A stretch of DNA of 64,000 nucleotides from assembly GCF_025905425.1 (NCBI RefSeq), contig NZ_CP109603.1, positions 2,702,001-2,766,000 on the forward strand. The letters are read 5' to 3'. The notes below the pieces were generated by a model, which saw nothing but the letters and a program-made list of their open reading frames with translations, made no database searches and was not told the DNA's origin. Origin of the DNA: Pseudomonas putida (GTDB lineage: Bacteria > Pseudomonadota > Gammaproteobacteria > Pseudomonadales > Pseudomonadaceae). A program made the position numbers and the translations under genes. Below, one piece after another: positions 45,603-53,957 of this stretch; position 1 is the stretch's first letter, and each line of letters begins with the position of its first letter.

Positions 45603-47183
45603 ATGCCTGAGATCCTCGGCCACAACTTCATCGCCGGCCAGCGCAGCGCCGCTGGCTCGCGACGCTTGCAGAGCCTGGACGCCACCACTGGCGAGGCCCT
45701 GCCCTACAGCTTTGCCCAAGCCACCGAGACCGAGGTGGACCAGGCGGCCCAGGCAGCCGCTGCGGCCTTCGTCGAGTTCCGCCAACTGGCCCCGGCGCGC
45801 CGCGCCGAGTTCCTTGATGCCATCGCCGCCGAGCTGGATGAACTGGACGACGCCTTCGTCGCCATCGTCTGCCGCGAAACCGCACTGCCTATGGCGCGTA
45901 TCCAAGGCGAGCGCGGGCGTACCAGTGGCCAGATGCGCCTGTTCGCGCACGTCCTGCGCCGCGGTGACTACCTCGGTGCACGCATCGACCTGGCCCTGCC
46001 GGATCGCCAACCGCTGCCTCGCGTCGACCTGCGCCAGATGCGCATTGGCGTAGGCCCGGTCGCCGTGTTCGGTGCCAGCAACTTCCCACTGGCCTTCTCG
46101 ACTGCCGGTGGCGACACCGCCGCCGCCCTGGCCGCAGGTTGCCCCGTGGTGTTCAAGGCGCACAGCGGCCACATGGCCACTGCCGACCTGGTCGGGTGTG
46201 CCATCCAGCGCGCCGCCGAGCGCACCGGCATGCCCAAGGGCGTGTTCAACATGGTCTTTGGTGGCGGTGTCGGCGAATGGCTGGTCAAGCACCCGGCGAT
46301 CCAGGCGGTCGGCTTTACCGGCTCGCTCAAGGGTGGCGATGCCCTGTGCCGCATGGCCGCCGAGCGCCCGCAGCCAATTCCGGTGTTCGCCGAGATGTCC
46401 AGCATCAACCCGGTGATCATCTTGCCAGGCGCCCTGGCCAAGCGTGGCGACGCCATCGCCCGCGAACTGGCGGGCTCGGTGTGCCTGGGTGCCGGCCAGT
46501 TCTGCACCAACCCTGGCCTGGTCATCGGCCTGCAATCAGCACACTTCAACCAGCTGCTCGCCGACCTCGGCCAGCACCTCGACCAACAGGCCGGTCAAAC
46601 CCTGCTCAACGCCGGCGGCCTGCGCAGCTACGTCGCGGGGTTGGAACACTTGCACGCCCATGCCGGCATCGAGCACCTGGCCGGCCAGGTACAGGAAGGC
46701 AACCAGGCCCGCGCCCAGCTGTTCAAGGCTGACGCCCGCCTGCTGGTTGACGCCGCCCCGCTGCTGCAAGAAGAAGTATTTGGCCCGACCACTGTGGCCG
46801 TCGAAGCTCAGGACAACGAACAACTGCGCGCCGCACTGCTCGGCCTGCGCGGCCAACTGACCGCAACCCTGATCGGCGAGCCGGAGGATTTCGAAGCGTT
46901 CGCCTGGCTGGTGCCGCTGCTGGAAGAAAAAGTCGGCCGGATTCTGGTCAACGGCTACCCGACTGGCGTCGAGGTGTGCGATGCGATGGTTCACGGCGGG
47001 CCGTACCCGGCAACCTCTGATGCGCGCGGCACGTCGGTCGGCACCTTGGCCATCGACCGCTTCCTGCGCCCGGTGTGCTACCAGAATTACCCGCAGGCGT
47101 TGCTGCCCGAGGCGCTGCGCGATGGCAACCCGCTGGGGCTGCGGCGCCTGGTGAATGGGCAGTGGAGTGAAGGGGCGATCTGA
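45603..47183 (+). CDS. 2-oxoglutarate semialdehyde dehydrogenase
   Basis: A 526-residue aldehyde dehydrogenase. The oxyanion asparagine is residue 160 (GASNFP), the cofactor lysine 185 (FKAHSG), the general base glutamate 264 (FAEMSS), and the nucleophile cysteine 301 (GAGQFCTNPG). This subfamily oxidises 2,5-dioxopentanoate (2-oxoglutarate semialdehyde) to 2-oxoglutarate with NAD(P). The ATG at 45603 has AAGGAG 8 bases upstream; the longer ORF is a reading frame inside garD. It is the last enzyme of the aldarate operon and delivers carbon to the TCA cycle. A REP pair precedes it and an intrinsic terminator follows. Confidence 0.92.
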   Translation: MPEILGHNFIAGQRSAAGSRRLQSLDATTGEALPYSFAQATETEVDQAAQAAAAAFVEFRQLAPARRAEFLDAIAAELDELDDAFVAIVCRETALPMARIQGERGRTSGQMRLFAHVLRRGDYLGARIDLALPDRQPLPRVDLRQMRIGVGPVAVFGASNFPLAFSTAGGDTAAALAAGCPVVFKAHSGHMATADLVGCAIQRAAERTGMPKGVFNMVFGGGVGEWLVKHPAIQAVGFTGSLKGGDALCRMAAERPQPIPVFAEMSSINPVIILPGALAKRGDAIARELAGSVCLGAGQFCTNPGLVIGLQSAHFNQLLADLGQHLDQQAGQTLLNAGGLRSYVAGLEHLHAHAGIEHLAGQVQEGNQARAQLFKADARLLVDAAPLLQEEVFGPTTVAVEAQDNEQLRAALLGLRGQLTATLIGEPEDFEAFAWLVPLLEEKVGRILVNGYPTGVEVCDAMVHGGPYPATSDARGTSVGTLAIDRFLRPVCYQNYPQALLPEALRDGNPLGLRRLVNGQWSEGAI

Positions 47184-47198
47184 TCGTCTTTAGAATGG

Positions 47199-47227
47199 AA
47201 AAAGCCCCGCACATGGCGGGGCTTTTT
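47199..47227. terminator. Bidirectional intrinsic terminator
   Basis: AAAAAGCCCCGC / GCGGGGCTTTTT with a 5-base loop. T-runs on both strands serve the aldarate operon from the left and the GntR gene from the right. Confidence 0.92.
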
Positions 47228-47272
47228 CGTTTGTCTGTACCCGCGAAGAGGCCAGCCCAGGCGCCAGAGGCC

Positions 47273-48022
47273 TCAGCCCCCCTGCGCCTCGGCTTCTTCA
47301 TGCGCCTGGCGCAGCCGCTCGCGGCTGTTGCTCAGGTGCATGCGCATGGCCATCTTCGCCCCTTCGCTGTCACGACGGGCAATCGCTTCATAGATGGCCT
47401 CGTGCTCATGCATCAACCGGCTCATGTAGTGCGCCTGGTCATCATGGGCCAGGCGCGCCGAATTGAGCCGGGTACGCGGGATGATGCTGGTCCCCAGGTG
47501 GTTGATGATGTCGGCAAAGTAGTGGTTGCCGCTGGCCTGGGCGATGCGCAGGTGGAACTGGAAATCCGCCGACACGGCATCGGTCGCATGGGCCGCGCCT
47601 TCGTTGAGCTCGTCCAGCGCTGCACGCATGCCGACCAGCTGTTCGTCACTGCGCCGTTGCGCCGCCAGCCCCGCCGACTCGATTTCCAGGGCAATACGCA
47701 ACTCCAGTACCGCCAGCACTTCGCGCAGGGTCACCACGGTCGCCGGGTCGATACGGAAACCGCCCGTGGCCGGTGCATCCAGCACGAACGTGCCGATGCC
47801 ATGCCGGGTCTCGACCTGGCCTGCAGCCTGCAGCCGCGAGATGGCCTCACGCACCACCGTGCGGCTGACGCCCTCTTCGGCCATGATCTGTGATTCGGTC
47901 GGCAGCTTGTCGCCGCGCTTGAGCTGGCCGCTGCGAATGCGCTCGGTCAGCACCGTGACCAACTCTTGGGCCAGACTGCGCGGCTTGCGCCGGGTCCTTG
48001 CCTGTACCTGCTGCTCTGTCAT
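47273..48022 (-). CDS. FadR/GntR-family regulator of the aldarate operon
   Basis: A 249-residue GntR regulator. The winged helix spans about residues 20-75 (GDKLPTESQIMAEEGVSRTVVREAISRLQAAGQVETRHGIGTFV), and the FCD effector domain fills the C-terminal part with the metal-ligand histidines (FQFHLRIAQASGN ... HEAI). Three start codons are possible; 48022 has AAGGTG about 12 bases upstream and matches family length best, so I chose it over 48055 and 48091. It converges with the aldarate operon and shares an upstream 10-base motif with kdgD, which supports local control. The inducer would be an aldarate or keto-deoxy-glucarate. Confidence 0.88.
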   Translation of the reverse strand: MTEQQVQARTRRKPRSLAQELVTVLTERIRSGQLKRGDKLPTESQIMAEEGVSRTVVREAISRLQAAGQVETRHGIGTFVLDAPATGGFRIDPATVVTLREVLAVLELRIALEIESAGLAAQRRSDEQLVGMRAALDELNEGAAHATDAVSADFQFHLRIAQASGNHYFADIINHLGTSIIPRTRLNSARLAHDDQAHYMSRLMHEHEAIYEAIARRDSEGAKMAMRMHLSNSRERLRQAHEEAEAQGG

Positions 48023-48068
48023 GCCCTGTATTTCACCTTGAAAGACAGCGCCCATGATAGCGCAAGCA

Positions 48069-48081
48069 GTTGTACGATCAC
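48069..48081. promoter_or_regulatory. Candidate GntR operator upstream of its own gene
   Basis: GTTGTACGATCAC, 47-59 bases before the chosen GntR start codon, matches the kdgD-proximal site in 12 of 13 positions. It is consistent with autoregulation. Confidence 0.55.
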
Positions 48082-48219
48082 ATACACCCAATGCGGTATT
48101 TCACGTTGTGTCTGCGCCACTCACCCCACAAAAAACGTCGCTCACGCGCTGGCCTACGCCCTGTGCAAGGCTGTACTGTGCGCCTTTGCGCTTACTTATC
48201 CATGGAAGGAAACGGCAGC

Positions 48220-48870
48220 ATGAAACCCCTCGACCGTCTTCTGCTGGCCTGTGGCCTGCTGATCCCCGTCTGGCTGTTGGCCGGCGTCTGGCTGACTGGC
48301 CAGGCCTACCCAGGCTTTAACCACCTGCAACAGGCCATGAGCCAACTCGGCGCCGTGGGTGCACCGACCGGGCGCTGGTCGCCATGGGTCAACAACTTCC
48401 CCTTGGCCGCGCTGTTCGCCCTGTTTGCCTGAGGCTTGGCCCGTCGCTGGCAGGGGTCTGCCCTGGCACGGGCCAGCGCCGCGCTGGTGCTGCTGCATGG
48501 CTTGGGCAGCCTGGGCACTGGCTGGTTCCCCTGCGACCAGGGCTGTGCACCTGTAGAACCCTCGTTTTCCCAGCAGTTGCACAACCTCTCGGGCCTGCTG
48601 ATGTTTCTTTCGTTGACCCTGGCCACTGCCTTGTGGGCGTGGCTGGGCAACCGGGTTGCCGACTCGCGGACGTTGGCGCTGTTCTCCCTGGCGTGTGTGG
48701 TGCTGGCGATCGTGACGGTCGCGTTGATGGGGCAGGCCGCTCAAAGTGGCCATCTGTTCGGCCTGTACCAGCGCCTGAACTACGGCGTGTCGGTGATCTG
48801 GGTGGCGGCCCTGGCCTGGGCCAGCTTGCGCGCTCCCGCCACAAGGCCGCTGCGCATGGCCACGGTCTGA
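48220..48870 (+). pseudogene. DUF998 membrane protein gene with an in-frame TGA
   Basis: One reading frame encodes a DUF998-like protein with about six hydrophobic segments (LLLACGLLIPVWLLAGVWLTGQAYPGFNHLQQAMSQLGA...). It is cut by a TGA at 48430-48432 after 70 codons and continues in the same frame with family-like sequence (GLARRWQGSALARASAALVLLHGLGSLG...) to 48870, about 216 residues overall. The start at 48220 has AAGGA 10 bases upstream. Everything on both sides looks like intact coding sequence, so this is a recent nonsense mutation, a sequencing error or, less likely, read-through. No selenocysteine insertion hairpin is evident after the TGA. Confidence 0.75.
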
Positions 48871-48944
48871 CGGCAAATTGCTGGCCCCCAGCGGCTTGAA
48901 GCGAAGGCAAACTCCCTTCTCCTTCAGATGCTTAGGACAGCAAC

Positions 48945-49274
48945 ATGCGAGTACTTCTAGCAACGATGGCTGGCTGCCTGCTGGCCACGGCCGCCTTCAG
49001 CGCCCAAGCCAAGGCGCTGAGCCAGAACGATCGCCATACCTGCGGCTGGGGCGCGCAAATCGCTGCAGAGGCTCAGCAGGCCAAGCTATCCGGTGTGACC
49101 CTGTATGCCACGCGCAACAAGCTACAGACGCGCAGGTTCGCCAAACCTTGGATGCGCATGACTGCTTTTGGCATTACCGAGCAGACCTACAACAGCCGTT
49201 CGCGATTGAAGCCAGCCGCGATCAAGCAGACCTACTATGAGCAATGCGTGCAGCATGCCGTTGCCAGACGATAA
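48945..49274 (+). CDS. Small exported protein of unknown function
   Basis: A 109-residue protein with a clear signal peptide (residues 1-22, MRVLLATMAGCLLATAAFSAQA, cleaved before KAL). The mature part is basic, with two cysteines (HTCGWG, YEQCVQ) that could form one disulphide. TAGGACAG lies upstream of the ATG. I do not recognise a family. It is followed by the AT-rich stretch at 49275-49397 and lies between the DUF998 gene and a convergent LysR gene. It would act in the periplasm or outside the cell. Confidence 0.7.
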   Translation: MRVLLATMAGCLLATAAFSAQAKALSQNDRHTCGWGAQIAAEAQQAKLSGVTLYATRNKLQTRRFAKPWMRMTAFGITEQTYNSRSRLKPAAIKQTYYEQCVQHAVARR

Positions 49275-49397
49275 ATCTATATTTATCAAAATGTTAAACG
49301 ACATATCTATCACTAAACATTAGCAATAAATCAATGAGCTAAAATTAATTTTTATCGTTGTTTTTCAATAAATTGCAGGTAGATATTAAAGCCAATC
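49275..49397. other. AT-rich intergenic patch
   Basis: About 120 bases with roughly 25-30% GC by eye against more than 60% around it, dominated by TTTATC/AAATTAAT-type runs. No gene or perfect palindrome is visible. It sits between convergent genes, so terminator function or a foreign remnant are both possible. Confidence 0.6.
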
Positions 49398-50333
49398 CTA
49401 AATACGCTCGCCCTGGTGCCGCCAGGGCGCTCCCGTACTGAATCGCTCATCCACCCACGCCCTGAAAACCCCCATTGCAGCCGTGTTCAGCCGTGCTGTC
49501 GGGCGTACCAGGTAGATCCCCGCCGCCACATCGAGCTGCCATTGCGGCAGCACGCGCACCAGGCGTCCACTGGCCAGGTCGTCGCCCATCAGCCAGTCGC
49601 CCCCCGCAAGGATGCCAACGCCCCGACGGGCAGCTTCGAGCAAGGCTTCATTGTCATTACTACGCAACGAACCACCGACCTTGACGCTGACTTGCTGCGC
49701 TTGCCGGGTCAGGCGCCATTCGGGAAACGATCGCAAACCACTGAAACCCAGGCAGTTGTGCCCGGCCAGCTGCTCGGGCTGTAGCGGCGTGCCGTGCCGG
49801 GCGAGGTAGTCGGGCGATGCACAAAGAATACGCAGGTGGTCGCACAGCCTTTTGGCCACCAGGCGGTTGTCGGCCAGCTCGCCGATGCGGATGGCCGCAT
49901 CGAAGCCTTCGCCGATCAGGTCAACGAAGCGGTCGGCGTACTCGGCCTCTACCGTCACCTGCGGATAAGCCAGCACGAAATCCGCCAGCATGCCACTCAA
50001 CCAACGCCGCCCCATGGCGGCCGGCAAGGCCAGGCGCAGGCGCCCTCTTACGGTTACCGCACCTTCAGTGGCCTCCTGTTCGGCTTCGGCAATCAGCCGG
50101 CTGGCCTCGCGAACACGCGCCACCAGGCGCTCGCCCTCATCAGTGAAGCGCAGCTGCCGCGTGCTGCGCTCCACCAGACGGATGCCAAGGCGTGCCTCCA
50201 ATGCACTCAGGCGCTTGGACAGCACCGTGGGATGGCGCTCCAACTGCCGTCCGGCAGCCGCGAACGACCCCTGTTCGTGCAAGGCCAGCAACGTGGCAAG
50301 TTCATCGGCGCGGCGGCTGTCGAAGGCATCCAT
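49398..50333 (-). CDS. LysR-family regulator, downstream of the quinone oxidoreductase gene
   Basis: A 311-residue LysR protein. The helix-turn-helix covers about residues 10-66 (ELATLLALHEQGSFAAAGRQLERHPTVLSKRLSALEARLGIRLVERSTRQLRFTDEG). The effector domain starts near residue 92 (VRGRLRLALPAAMGRRWL). It follows the quinone oxidoreductase gene by 27 bases on the same strand, so they are probably one transcript. It may act on that oxidoreductase or on unlinked genes. It resembles the CrgA-type regulator at 1680 in domain layout. Confidence 0.88.
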   Translation of the reverse strand: MDAFDSRRADELATLLALHEQGSFAAAGRQLERHPTVLSKRLSALEARLGIRLVERSTRQLRFTDEGERLVARVREASRLIAEAEQEATEGAVTVRGRLRLALPAAMGRRWLSGMLADFVLAYPQVTVEAEYADRFVDLIGEGFDAAIRIGELADNRLVAKRLCDHLRILCASPDYLARHGTPLQPEQLAGHNCLGFSGLRSFPEWRLTRQAQQVSVKVGGSLRSNDNEALLEAARRGVGILAGGDWLMGDDLASGRLVRVLPQWQLDVAAGIYLVRPTARLNTAAMGVFRAWVDERFSTGAPWRHQGERI

Positions 50334-50360
50334 GGCAAGGCTCGGCAGAAAGTAGGGAAG

Positions 50361-51335
50361 TCAGGCGGTCAGGATCAACGCCCCTTCCGACAACCCCTGC
50401 TCCAGGTCTGTGTGAGCCCTGGCCGCTTCGGCCAACGGGTAGCGGCGCCAAACCCGAGGCTGGATGATACCCTCGGCGACCGCCGCCAGCACGTCGCCAG
50501 CGCGCTGCTGGTACTCCGCGACGGTACGCGTGTGTGCTGCCAGCGACGGCCGTGTCAGGTACAGCGAGCCCTTGGCATTGAGCGTTGCTACTCCAATGGC
50601 CGCCGGCGCGCCGGAGGTTCCACCGAACGACACCAGCAAGCCGCGCGGGCGCAGGCTGTCCAACGACGCCTCCAGAGACACCTTGCCGACACAGTCGTAC
50701 ACCACGTCCACGCCCTCGCCCTGAGCCAGCTCGCGCACCTGGCGGGCCAAGGTGGCGGCGTCAAAGACCAGCACGTGATGGCAGCCCGCCGCCCGCGCCC
50801 GTTCCACGCTCTGCGGTCGCGAAACCACGCCGATCACCGTCGCCCCCAGGTGCCTGGCCCAGGACGCCATGAGCTGCCCCAGTGCCCCGCCCGCGCCGTA
50901 CAGCAACACCTGGGTGCCCGGCCCCACGGCGTAGGTGCTCTTTAGCAGGTACTGCGCGGTGATGCCCTTGAACAACACGGCTGCTGCGGCTTCCTCACCC
51001 AGCAAGCCCGGCAGTTTGACCAGGCGCTCGGCAGGGAACAACCGCCCGCTGGCATAACCGCCTACCGGGCCCATCGCATACGCCACCCGATCTCCCACGC
51101 GGACATTGTCCACCCCTTCACCCACCGCGCTCACCCGCCCGGCGCCTTCAAGCCCCAGGCCAGATGGCAATGCCAGGGGCGCCCCGCCCTTGCGCTGCAG
51201 CACATCCAGTGGGTTGACGCCCATGGCGGTCTGCTCCAGCCAGACCTGGCCGGGCCCTGGAGCTTGTGGTTGTGTATGTTGCACGTGCATGACGTCGGCA
51301 GTGCCGGTGGCGTTGAGTATGATGCGGCTGGCCAT
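50361..51335 (-). CDS. NADPH:quinone oxidoreductase, zeta-crystallin-like MDR
   Basis: A 324-residue zinc-free medium-chain dehydrogenase/reductase. The GroES-like N-terminal domain (GQVWLEQTAMGVNPLDVLQRKG) and the nucleotide motif YGAGGALGQLMASWARHLGATVIGV match the QOR/zeta-crystallin group, which makes semiquinones or reduces enones using NADPH. No catalytic zinc cysteines are seen. The ATG at 51335 has AGGA 8 bases upstream; the ORF 15 bases longer has none. It is divergent from the LysR gene at 51527 and upstream of a second LysR gene, so redox or electrophile-responsive control is plausible. Confidence 0.87.
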   Translation of the reverse strand: MASRIILNATGTADVMHVQHTQPQAPGPGQVWLEQTAMGVNPLDVLQRKGGAPLALPSGLGLEGAGRVSAVGEGVDNVRVGDRVAYAMGPVGGYASGRLFPAERLVKLPGLLGEEAAAAVLFKGITAQYLLKSTYAVGPGTQVLLYGAGGALGQLMASWARHLGATVIGVVSRPQSVERARAAGCHHVLVFDAATLARQVRELAQGEGVDVVYDCVGKVSLEASLDSLRPRGLLVSFGGTSGAPAAIGVATLNAKGSLYLTRPSLAAHTRTVAEYQQRAGDVLAAVAEGIIQPRVWRRYPLAEAARAHTDLEQGLSEGALILTA

Positions 51336-51526
51336 GATCGATTCCTGCAAGGTTGAGGGGTTCGATACAGGCTAATTAGGCAGGATAAGTTGAACAATAA
51401 GGGGCATTGCAGATGATTTCTGCAAAGCGTGCAGCAATGCCTGCCTATCGCATCGCGCCCGCAGCAGGGCCGGGAGATCTGTTAGGCTGATCAATGCCCT
51501 CCCAGCCAGCCTCGACTATTCGCCCC

Positions 51527-52447
51527 ATGGATGAACTGCGCAAGATCGACCTCAACCTGCTCCTGGCCCTGCACGCGCTGTTGAGCGAGAAGCACGTCAC
51601 TCGCGCCGCCCTTCGCCTGCATCGCAGCCAGCCGGCAGTGAGCCACGCACTGGCGCAGTTGCGCAGGCACTTCGACGACCCCTTGCTGATCCGCCAGAAC
51701 GGCCGCATGGCCCTGACCGCGCGGGCGCAGTCACTGGCCAAGCCGCTGCAAGATGCCTTGGGCAGCCTCAATGCCCTGCTGGCCGCCCCGCTGTTCGATC
51801 CTGCCAAGGCGCAGCGCCGTTTCCGCTTGTCGTTGTCCGACTATTCCTCGCGCATCATCCTTCCACCCTTGGTCCGCCACGTGCGCCAGGTGGCCCCAGG
51901 CGTGGATCTGGCGATCAGCCAGGCCAGCCGCGAAACCATGTTGGCTCAACTGCTCGACGGCGAGCTCGACCTGGCCCTGGGCATATTCCCCGAACTGCCG
52001 CAGGACATCACCGCCCAAGCACTGTTCCAGGAAAGCTTCATCAGCGTCGCCGACCGCCAGGTACTGCCCACCTCCGGGGGCCTGGCATTGGCCGACTGGC
52101 TGGCTCGCCCCCATGTATTGATGGCCATGCGCCCGGATGCCCACGATGAAATCGAACGCGTACTGGCTGCCCACGGCCTGCACCGGCGAATTGCCCTGGC
52201 ATTGCCGCACTGGAGCGCGGCGGTCGAGGTGCTTGCCGGCACCGACCTGATTCTCACCGTGGCCAGCCGCGCGGTAGGCTCATTGCAGCAGCACAAGGCG
52301 TTGCGACAGTTTGAACCGCCACTGGCCATTCCCTCCTTTGCCTATCAACAAGCCTGGCATAGCCGCAAGGACAGCGACCCTGGGCACCGCTGGCTGCGCG
52401 AAGCCGTGTGGGCATGCAGCCAGCCACTTGGTCAGCCTTCTGACTGA
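51527..52447 (+). CDS. LysR-family regulator, NodD/NahR-like
   Basis: A 306-residue LysR protein with the signature KIDLNLLLALHALLSEKHVTRAALRLHRSQPAVSHALAQLRRHFDDPLLIR of the NodD/NahR/PcpR group that often controls aromatic or electrophile metabolism. The effector domain begins near residue 95 (RRFRLSLSDYSSRIILPPLVRHV). The ATG at 51527 fits the usual domain start, but an ATG at 51494 has an AGG 7 bases upstream and could add 11 residues. It is divergent from the quinone oxidoreductase across 191 bases, so it is the better candidate for controlling it. Its stop overlaps the convergent YdcZ-type gene by 16 bases. Confidence 0.88.
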   Translation: MDELRKIDLNLLLALHALLSEKHVTRAALRLHRSQPAVSHALAQLRRHFDDPLLIRQNGRMALTARAQSLAKPLQDALGSLNALLAAPLFDPAKAQRRFRLSLSDYSSRIILPPLVRHVRQVAPGVDLAISQASRETMLAQLLDGELDLALGIFPELPQDITAQALFQESFISVADRQVLPTSGGLALADWLARPHVLMAMRPDAHDEIERVLAAHGLHRRIALALPHWSAAVEVLAGTDLILTVASRAVGSLQQHKALRQFEPPLAIPSFAYQQAWHSRKDSDPGHRWLREAVWACSQPLGQPSD

Positions 52448-52947
52448 TTGAGCACAGTCGGCTTGGCCGCAGCGCTCGTCGCCCAGTTGCCCTGCACCAA
52501 AAACACCCCGCACAGAATCAGCACCACCCCAGCCAGCTTGGCCAGGCTGATCGGCTTGCCTGCCAACCCCATCAATCCGAAATGATCAGCGGCTACCGCC
52601 GTCACGATCTGCCCTGCCACCACCAATGCAAGAAAACCCGCAGCGCCCAGTTTCGGCGTAAGCGCCGCCGCGCCAGCAACATACAAGGCGCCCAGTACGC
52701 CGCCAGCCCACAGCCACCAAGGCCCCTGAAGCGCCTTGCCCATGTCTGGCGCGGGTACCCTGAGGATCAACAGCGCGGCAATCACCACCACCGAGCTCAC
52801 TGCCAGCGAAGTGAATGCCCCCCACAACCAATGCCCCATGGCCCGGCCGACAGCGGCGTTGCCTGCGGCCTGAAAAGGCAGCAGCGCACCGGCGAGCAGG
52901 GCCATGGCAACGGGGAGAACAACGAAAAACAGGGCTTTGCTGAACAT
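52432..52947 (-). CDS. DUF606/YdcZ-like DMT-superfamily membrane protein
   Basis: A 171-residue inner-membrane protein with about five hydrophobic helices, a half-size member of the drug/metabolite transporter superfamily that probably dimerises. Segments FFVVLPVAMALLAGALLPFQAAGNAAVGRAMG, WWLWAGGVLGALYVAGAAALTPKLGAAGFLALVVAGQIVTAV and AGVVLILCGVFLVQG match the YdcZ/DUF606 family. The ATG at 52947 has GAGG 6 bases before it; a start at 52980 would add 11 residues without that site. The substrate is unknown. It converges with the LysR gene, overlapping by 16 bases. Confidence 0.82.
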   Translation of the reverse strand: MFSKALFFVVLPVAMALLAGALLPFQAAGNAAVGRAMGHWLWGAFTSLAVSSVVVIAALLILRVPAPDMGKALQGPWWLWAGGVLGALYVAGAAALTPKLGAAGFLALVVAGQIVTAVAADHFGLMGLAGKPISLAKLAGVVLILCGVFLVQGNWATSAAAKPTVLNQSEG

Positions 52948-53171
52948 GGCCGGCCTCAACTGAATAGTGACGTTGGCCATGATCGATACATTTGCCTACA
53001 CGATGGAAATCGAAAATATGCACGCGGACTATTCGCGCGATGCATGGCTGGACACTGGCCGCTGACACTGGGCAACCCCAGACCCCATCCGTTGAGCTAG
53101 GATGCTCGCCTTGCGCGTCCACAGGCTGTCGGACGCAGCACGCCTTTCCCCTTTGTGATGGAACACATTCG

Positions 53172-53936
53172 ATGAGCGAAGAACGCAAGACCCAGCTGGA
53201 CCACGGCCTGTTGCCGACCCGCAACCTTGCTGAATGCCTGGCGGTCAACTCACTCACCCTCGCAACGGCCGTCGCCCAACAACTGCCGACCGCACTGGGC
53301 GCATGCCTGATGCAAACAGCCGCAGAAACACAAGCCCTGGGGCTTTCGAAAAAAGTCGCCGGCATCGGCCTGGCGCTTGGCCAATGGCTGGATCAGGCCC
53401 CCCTGCAAACGCGACAGCAGGCCTTCGAATGCTGCTATACCCACCCTTCAGATACGGTGCGTAGCTGGGCGGCCTTCGCACAGGCTCACCTCACGCGTGG
53501 CCTTGACCTGCAGTCTGCCCTGTTGGCCCAATTGCGCTTCGCCAAGGACACCCACTTTGGTGTCCGCGAGTGGGCATGGATCGCCTTGCGCCCACGGCTG
53601 AGCGTGGACCTCCCTTCGGCCCTTGAGCTGCTGGGTGTGCATGCCAGCAGCGACGATCCGCTGGTTCGCCGATTTTGCATCGAAGTCCTGCGCCCACGCG
53701 GCGTCTGGTGCGAACACATAGCGGCCCTCAAGCAGGCGCCGGAGGCCGCCGAAGCGTTGCTGGTGCCCCACCTGGCCGAAGCCGAAAAGTACGCCCAGGA
53801 CTCGGTCGCCAACTGGCTCAATGACGCCAGCAAAACCCGCCCGGACTGGGTGCTCGACCTGTTCGAGCGCTACCCACCGGCGTGCAAGGCCTCACGCCGC
53901 ATCCAGCAACGGGCCACACGCAGCCTGGCCCGCTGA
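53172..53936 (+). CDS. HEAT-repeat protein, AlkC/AlkD-like DNA alkylation repair family
   Basis: A 254-residue all-helical protein with tandem HEAT-like repeats. Motifs shared with the AlkC/AlkD glycosylase superfamily are HPSDTVRSWAAFAQ, FGVREWAWIALRP, DDPLVRRFCIEVLRPRGVWCEHI and VANWLNDASKTRPDWVLDLFERY, the last ending in the tryptophan-rich region that holds the DNA-facing cleft in AlkD. These enzymes excise N3- and N7-alkylated purines without base flipping. The ATG at 53172 is chosen because the upstream 60 residues are unlike any domain. It is monocistronic. Identity rests on these motifs only, so the catalytic function should be treated as likely, not proven. Confidence 0.62.
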   Translation: MSEERKTQLDHGLLPTRNLAECLAVNSLTLATAVAQQLPTALGACLMQTAAETQALGLSKKVAGIGLALGQWLDQAPLQTRQQAFECCYTHPSDTVRSWAAFAQAHLTRGLDLQSALLAQLRFAKDTHFGVREWAWIALRPRLSVDLPSALELLGVHASSDDPLVRRFCIEVLRPRGVWCEHIAALKQAPEAAEALLVPHLAEAEKYAQDSVANWLNDASKTRPDWVLDLFERYPPACKASRRIQQRATRSLAR

Positions 53937-53957
53937 ATCAGGGGTGAGCGGCCGCCG

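Noticed and set aside
48430..48432. Selenocysteine reading of the DUF998 TGA
   Set aside because: I see no bacterial SECIS-like stem-loop directly after the codon, and the position is in a membrane protein family not known for selenocysteine.
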